This document shows positions 43,484 through 47,237 of a stretch of DNA of 47,237 nucleotides, piece by piece. The position numbers and the translations under genes are program-made. Every line of letters starts with the position of its first letter. Position 1 is the stretch's first letter. The stretch comes from Solihabitans fulvus (lineage in GTDB: Bacteria; Actinomycetota; Actinomycetes; Mycobacteriales; Pseudonocardiaceae), in NCBI RefSeq assembly GCF_008386585.1, contig NZ_VUOB01000009.1, positions 1-47,237 on the forward strand, written 5' to 3'. A model generated the notes under the pieces. The model worked only from the letters and a program-made list of their open reading frames with translations, searched no databases and was not told where the DNA came from.

Positions 43484-45340
43484 TCAGAGATCGCCGCCGA
43501 GCCAGCCGGCGAGCCGCTCGGGATGAGGGGCTTCGCCGGTGGCCGCGGCCACCGCGTCGTGGATGGTGCTGACGAGTTCCGGCCTCGTTCGCAACGTGGT
43601 CGCCGCACGACCGGGCGAGACCGACTCGAGGGCGAGTCCGAGGCCCGACCACGCGCCCGGTCGATCGCAGGGGTGTGCCAGCTCCGCCAGGTAGAGTTCG
43701 CGCGCGCCAGCGGAATCCCCGGTGACCAAGGAGAAATCGCCCGCACCCCGGTTGTCGCGCGCCTGAGTCGACCGGCCGAGCTGGGCGCGTGCCCTGGCGA
43801 ACTCGGCGCGGTCGGCCATCAGCACCTGGGCAAGCACGGCCTTTGTATCGAGTCTCGGCGGATTCGGGTTCGGGACGACGGCCGATGGCGCGTCGAAGGC
43901 AGGCGACGGATCGCCGGCCAGCCAGGCCTGGACAGCCTGGCGAACCAGCCGGTCGGTTGGGCGTAAGTGACTGACCCGCCAGCCCGCCAGGTGATCCTCC
44001 GTCGCGGTGTTCGCCGCGCGCAGCGCGTCGGCGGTCACGATCGCCGTCTGCCAGGGGGCCAGTCGACGAGCGATTCGGTCAACGAAGCGACGGCCGGCCT
44101 CGGTGAGGGATGTCCTGTGCCGCAGGACCATCAGCGCCAGGTTGGCCTGCCTTCGCCGCAGTGCGAACTCGAACTCGGCGAGTTCGTGTTCCGTGTCCGT
44201 GACTCGCCCGCGTTGCACACCCCAGAACTCGGTGACAGCGGTGAACGCGTAAATGCCCTGCAGCAGGCCGCTGGTGAATCGCGGGTCGTCGCGCCAGGGG
44301 GCGTAGCAGTCTTCCGCGTCGTCCTCGTGCTGTAGTGCGACCAGATGGTCGACCCCGGTCAGCTTGCTGTGCTGGAACTCGTGGACGAGCGTGACAGCGA
44401 GTTGAGCCGCGTCGAGCGACTCGGACACGATCGTCCCGCCGAAGCCGTCCCCGACGGAGGCGCTGAACGGGCGGAAGCGGAAGGTGGCGGGGGCCGGAGT
44501 CACCGCCACCAGACCGGCCGAGAGTTCGGCCGCTCGCGGCAGATGGTCACGGGTCAACAGGTGCCAGGCATCGTCGAGGAGCGCGGACCATCGCGCGGCG
44601 CTGTCCGGCGGCAGGGGATCGGGCGGAGTGGGACTGTCCAGGCCCCGGTACGGCCCGAGGTCATCCAGGTGCACCACGAGACTCGGGGCGCCGCCTCGGC
44701 CGGCGGCGCGCAGCACACGAGCGGGCTGCCACGAGGGATCACCTGATTCGTCGCGCTCGCGAGGAATCGCGACCGTCGCGGCGCCGGCCGCGACGCGTGC
44801 GCCCGCATCGTCGGAGATCACCACTGCCGAGGTCCACGGCTCGACCGTGGACACCTGAGCCGCGCCAAGCGTTGGCAGCACGGCAATGCCGTCCCACAGC
44901 GGAACCGTCAGGCGAAAGCGCAGTCCCGCACGGATCGCGGCCGCACTCGCGAACGAGTGAAGCTGGCCCACATGGAACCACAGTGGGGCGGGATCGCTTG
45001 TGCTGTGACGCAGTCTGCGCAGCGTGTGCGCGGCCCACACACCGGTCTGCGGATGGGTGAGCATCTGCGAGACCGCGTCGGGAGCTCGATCTGCGGCGCT
45101 GGCCAGCAGACGCCACGCCACGTCGACCGGGGACAGTGGGCCGGTCGAGCCCAGACGCCGCCTGGCAAGCCGAAGGAGTAGGCGAAGCATGAGCAAACGC
45201 CTGCTGTACTCGGCGTTGCGCAGTACCTCAAGCGCTCTGTCGTCGTGCTCGCCGAGGGCAAGCGCATCGAGCTGGAACTCGTCGAGCCGATGGTGGGGAA
45301 GGGTGTCCTCCTGATCAGCGCTGGAGTCGCTTGGCGCCAC
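43484..45340 (-). CDS. aKG-HExxH-type peptide beta-hydroxylase
   Basis: 618 aa from GTG 45340. N-terminal helical half with LDEFQLDALALGEHDDRALE (about 18-37) and EYSRRLLMLRLLLRLARRR. The metal motif HEFQH is at residues 320-324, inside SLDAAQLAVTLVHEFQHSKL, followed by LVALQHEDDAEDCYAPWRDD. The C-terminal portion is helical with a run of Arg residues. HEXXH proteins of this type accompany FxSxx-COOH and related cyclophane RiPP precursors and are thought to hydroxylate side-chain beta-carbons using 2-oxoglutarate. The gene lies 35 nt after the precursor-like peptide gene and ends head-on against the vWA–NB-ARC–TPR gene. Confidence 0.85.
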   Translation of the reverse strand: MAPSDSSADQEDTLPHHRLDEFQLDALALGEHDDRALEVLRNAEYSRRLLMLRLLLRLARRRLGSTGPLSPVDVAWRLLASAADRAPDAVSQMLTHPQTGVWAAHTLRRLRHSTSDPAPLWFHVGQLHSFASAAAIRAGLRFRLTVPLWDGIAVLPTLGAAQVSTVEPWTSAVVISDDAGARVAAGAATVAIPRERDESGDPSWQPARVLRAAGRGGAPSLVVHLDDLGPYRGLDSPTPPDPLPPDSAARWSALLDDAWHLLTRDHLPRAAELSAGLVAVTPAPATFRFRPFSASVGDGFGGTIVSESLDAAQLAVTLVHEFQHSKLTGVDHLVALQHEDDAEDCYAPWRDDPRFTSGLLQGIYAFTAVTEFWGVQRGRVTDTEHELAEFEFALRRRQANLALMVLRHRTSLTEAGRRFVDRIARRLAPWQTAIVTADALRAANTATEDHLAGWRVSHLRPTDRLVRQAVQAWLAGDPSPAFDAPSAVVPNPNPPRLDTKAVLAQVLMADRAEFARARAQLGRSTQARDNRGAGDFSLVTGDSAGARELYLAELAHPCDRPGAWSGLGLALESVSPGRAATTLRTRPELVSTIHDAVAAATGEAPHPERLAGWLGGDL

Positions 45341-45375
45341 CTCGCGGTTGCCTCCGTCAGTCGTAGGGGTGGGGC

Positions 45376-45540
45376 CTACGAGTTGTGACCGCCCACGCTG
45401 CTGCTTGGATGGTCGATCTGACGTAGCAGGCGCTCCACCGCCGGCGCCAGCTCGGACTCCGCCAGGGAGTCCAGCGCCTCGAGTCGGACTCGTGTCAGAT
45501 CCACCAGACCTGAACTGACCTCGTGTGCGGATTCATCCAC
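45376..45540 (-). CDS. FxSxx-COOH-type RiPP precursor-like peptide, variant C-terminus
   Basis: 54 aa starting GTG 45540 with GGAGGGGGG 8 nt upstream. It reads (M)DESAHEVSSGLVDLTRVRL, then EALDSLAESELAPAVERLLR, then QIDHPSSSVGGHNS and stop. The LVDLTxVxLEAL...SxLAxxxxRLLxxID.P pattern is that of FxsA-type leaders, which end FxSxx. Here the aromatic Phe is replaced by His and two residues after Ser are lacking (GHNS-stop). It is too short for usual ORF calls but lies between the cyclase–EAD2 and hydroxylase genes with matching strand and a strong ribosome binding site. The hydroxylase would be its natural enzyme. No radical SAM enzyme is in the window. Confidence 0.75.
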   Translation of the reverse strand: MDESAHEVSSGLVDLTRVRLEALDSLAESELAPAVERLLRQIDHPSSSVGGHNS

Positions 45541-45691
45541 CTACCCGCCCCCCTCCCATATCGTGCGGCCTGGCAGCGATGCGGTCCGCAGCGGGTCGGG
45601 CGCGGGCATCACCAGATTGTCCTCATTGTAAAGTTGACGGACGCACGGGCAGAGGTGCGGACGGACGCATTTGCTGCCGCACGCACCAGGA

Positions 45692-46657
45692 CTACTCGTC
45701 TGGCGGATTCTCGATGACCTCGGCGACCGCCGCGTCGAGCCTGCCCATCGCAATCGAACCCATGGCGAAGAAGCGAATGGCTTCGACCAGTTCTCGCAGC
45801 GCACCCGGATACCGCCAGCATGTGCGGACGATGCTCGCGACATCGGCCCGCGCCGTCCGCTGCCTGGCGATCGCCGACCACACCTCCGAATCGAGTTGGC
45901 TCAACACCAGGTCACGGCCCTCCCGCGTGTCGAAGCCCGGTGTTTCGAGCAGTATGGTGACGATCTTGCCGAGCTCCGCCAACGTGGGGCCTCGCGAGTC
46001 GACACCGGCGCTGCGCGGTTGCGCGGGAGCCGGTGACTTTTGTGGCGGGTGCTCGCCCACGGACAAACCTGGCGGATGCTCGCCGACGAGACGAATCCAG
46101 GCGCTGCCACGGGTTTCCTTCACATTAACCGCGATCTGGCGGAACGAATCCGGCTCGGCGGCGGGGTCGTGGCACACAACGGCGTCGTAGAACCACTCGG
46201 ACGCGATGAGCATCAGGTTGGTTGTCGACTTCTCGAGGGCCTGTTTTGCCTCGGGGGCCTCCAGGATGCGACTGGCGTGGATCACCGCCTCGCTGGCAAG
46301 TCCATGCTGGTCGTGGTACACCTCGCCGGCGTGTAGGGCCAGGCGCAGCCGGATGCGTGCGCCATCGGAGTGATCTCCGTTGTGGCGGCGCAGGCCCGAG
46401 GCAAGTCGCTGCGGCAGCCGGTCCACCAGCAGGATCTTGGGAATGTCGGGTGGCAGCAACAACAACAGGCCGTCGCCCATATCGTCTGTGCGGCAGCGGC
46501 CCCACCCGATGCTGGACTCGTGGCAGGCCGTCTCCATCAGGTTGTACAGGCCCTCTCTGACGGCCAACCGATGGAGGTTCGTTCTGGTCGGATCCCCGTA
46601 GCTCGCCACGTCGACGACCGCGATCGTGCGCGGCACCGCCTCCGAACCCGGGTCCAT
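45692..46657 (-). CDS. cyclase-homology domain–EAD2 protein, candidate effector
   Basis: 321 aa with GGGAGG before ATG 46657. Residues about 10-190 match a class III nucleotide cyclase-like fold: IAVVDVASYGDPTRTNLHRL (first metal Asp16), CRTDDMGDGLLLLLP (second Asp62) and LRLALHAGEVYHDQHGLASE with VIHASRIL. The two metal Asp residues are kept, but the transition-state Asn of the usual VN.ASR is Ile here while Arg is kept, so catalysis is uncertain. A Pro-rich linker precedes EAD2 at about 225-315 (LAELGKIVTILLETPGFDTR, VASIVRTCWRYPGALRELVE). The same adaptor domain is on the VMAP protein at 36515, so recruitment by homotypic contact is expected. Confidence 0.8.
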   Translation of the reverse strand: MDPGSEAVPRTIAVVDVASYGDPTRTNLHRLAVREGLYNLMETACHESSIGWGRCRTDDMGDGLLLLLPPDIPKILLVDRLPQRLASGLRRHNGDHSDGARIRLRLALHAGEVYHDQHGLASEAVIHASRILEAPEAKQALEKSTTNLMLIASEWFYDAVVCHDPAAEPDSFRQIAVNVKETRGSAWIRLVGEHPPGLSVGEHPPQKSPAPAQPRSAGVDSRGPTLAELGKIVTILLETPGFDTREGRDLVLSQLDSEVWSAIARQRTARADVASIVRTCWRYPGALRELVEAIRFFAMGSIAMGRLDAAVAEVIENPPDE

Positions 46658-46978
46658 TCAGACCTCCCTGGCGGCACGCGCTTGTCCGCTGCCCAGGCTG
46701 TTGTAGCGCCAGCACGACGAGGTCGAGACCACAGCGACCGCACACCACTCGAACGTACGAACGCCGGATCGGGTCGCGAGCCGGCCGATCCACCGGCGAA
46801 CCCGTGCCACGCCGACATGAGACCACCGGGCGGCTGGCGGGATACCGGGATGATCACTAATCCCGCGTGGTCGGCGCCCGCAGACTTGCCAGCGGGCGTA
46901 CCCGCGTCAGGCACGCGACCATGCTCCGCTACCAGGTGAGGCAACAGAAGATGAGGGTGATTCCTCAGGTCGGACGGG
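46658..46978. other. upstream region of cyclase–EAD2 operon, no gene seen
   Basis: Short frames only. A 7-bp hairpin (CGCCCGC ... GCGGGCG around 46874-46897) is present. The promoter of the minus-strand operon should lie in the first ~150 nt; no unambiguous hexamers were found. Confidence 0.4.
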
Positions 46979-47237
46979 CTTTGGGATACCGGGCGGTGGC
47001 CGGCTGGGACGTTCCTGGACATGCTGTCGCCTCGCTGCCAGGCCGCGCTGCTCGAGTTGGGTGTCGCACGGACCTACCGACACGGGGAGGTCCCGCTCCG
47101 GGAGACCGAGCGGTCCTCGCACGTCGTGGGAACACTGGCAGCGGGCGACTTCGGCCTGGTCGGCAACGCGCCGATTGTCGCGTGCCGGCTGCTGGACGCG
47201 AACGTCGTCCGGCGGGCGCGGGTCTGTCAAGTGTTCG
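46979..47237 (+). pseudogene. Crp/Fnr-type cNMP-binding protein fused to cyclase-homology scrap, open at window end
   Basis: The frame, open to the edge, reads WDTGRWPAGTFLDMLSPRCQ, AALLELGVARTYRHGEVPLR, ETERSSHVV, the start of a cyclic-nucleotide-binding/Crp domain. It then jumps to GDFGLVGNAPIVACRLLDAN, which resembles the GLxGxAxxxAxRLL element of a class III cyclase-homology domain (compare GLASEAVIHASRILEAP at 45692-46657). The middle and end of the Crp domain are missing. It looks like an internal-deletion remnant of a Crp–cyclase-homology protein, and the last 22 bases are the window-edge repeat. No start codon is certain. Confidence 0.5.
47216..47237. repeat. 22-bp inverted repeat at right edge (partner at 1-22)
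   Basis: Exact reverse complement of bases 1-22; the final 18 bases are GGGTCTGTCAAGTGTTCG. See the left-edge entry. Confidence 0.85.

Noticed and set aside
46660..47237. Possible radical SAM maturase next to the precursor-like peptide
   Set aside because: No CX3CX2C motif or barrel-like sequence on either strand; the DNA instead carries a Crp-type fragment.

Overview
The window is high-GC actinomycete DNA. GTG/TTG starts, a YbaB–WXG100-like–RHS locus, FxSxx-type and VMAP-type conflict genes and an RbpA-like remnant together suggest a Pseudonocardiales- or Streptomyces-like host (inference only). It is accessory DNA: most of it is predicted conflict or defence genes, regulators, secreted proteins and gene fragments. 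Both ends stop inside the same outward-facing 22-bp sequence in opposite orientation, so the window is probably a contig bounded by two copies of one repeat, most likely an insertion sequence.

Layout. 0.5–1.8 kb: DUF2871 membrane protein and an NAD-dependent epimerase-like protein. 1.9–3.6 kb: scrap zone with a frameshifted serine hydrolase, a LuxR HTH remnant with an in-frame stop, and an IS1634-type transposase tail. 3.8–6.1 kb: membrane-anchored STAND ATPase with TPRs. 6.4–12.9 kb: polymorphic-toxin locus with a YbaB-like protein, a type VII secretion target-like protein, a 1512-aa RHS toxin ending in a YwqJ-type deaminase, and a SUKH-3 immunity protein. 12.9–14 kb: IS5-family element. 14–17 kb: SRPBCC protein, remnant of an integrative conjugative element (conjugation ATPase tail, frameshifted hypothetical, excisionase-like HTH), and two diverged ~140-bp direct repeats. 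17.1–18.9 kb: truncated phosphoesterase, then an SRPBCC–MarR pair behind a palindromic operator. 19.1–22.6 kb: P-loop ATPase with a small amyloid-motif-like ORF, and the tail of an SMC-like ATPase. 22.7–31.3 kb: two secreted I36-like proteins, a DUF5684/thiopeptide-dehydratase chimera, an aldo-keto reductase divergent from its GntR/FCD regulator, an NTF2-like secreted protein, an ArsR-type regulator, and a row of frameshifted regulators (RbpA-like, hypothetical, XRE). 31.6–35.5 kb: 1288-aa HTH–nSTAND–WD40 protein.

36.5–46.7 kb is the most interesting part. A plus-strand operon encodes an EAD2–VMAP protein, a MoxR-type AAA ATPase and a 1444-aa vWA–NB-ARC–TPR protein (FxsT-like C-terminal half). 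It converges, end to end, on a minus-strand operon encoding a cyclase-homology–EAD2 protein, a 54-aa FxSxx-type precursor-like peptide and an aKG-HExxH-type peptide hydroxylase. Both operons carry an EAD2 domain, the homotypic adaptor of such systems, so they probably form one regulated conflict system: the vWA/MoxR/NB-ARC proteins as sensor and switch, and the EAD2-cyclase and peptide-modifying genes as output. The precursor lacks the canonical FxSxx end (it ends ...GGHNS), and no radical SAM maturase is present in the window.
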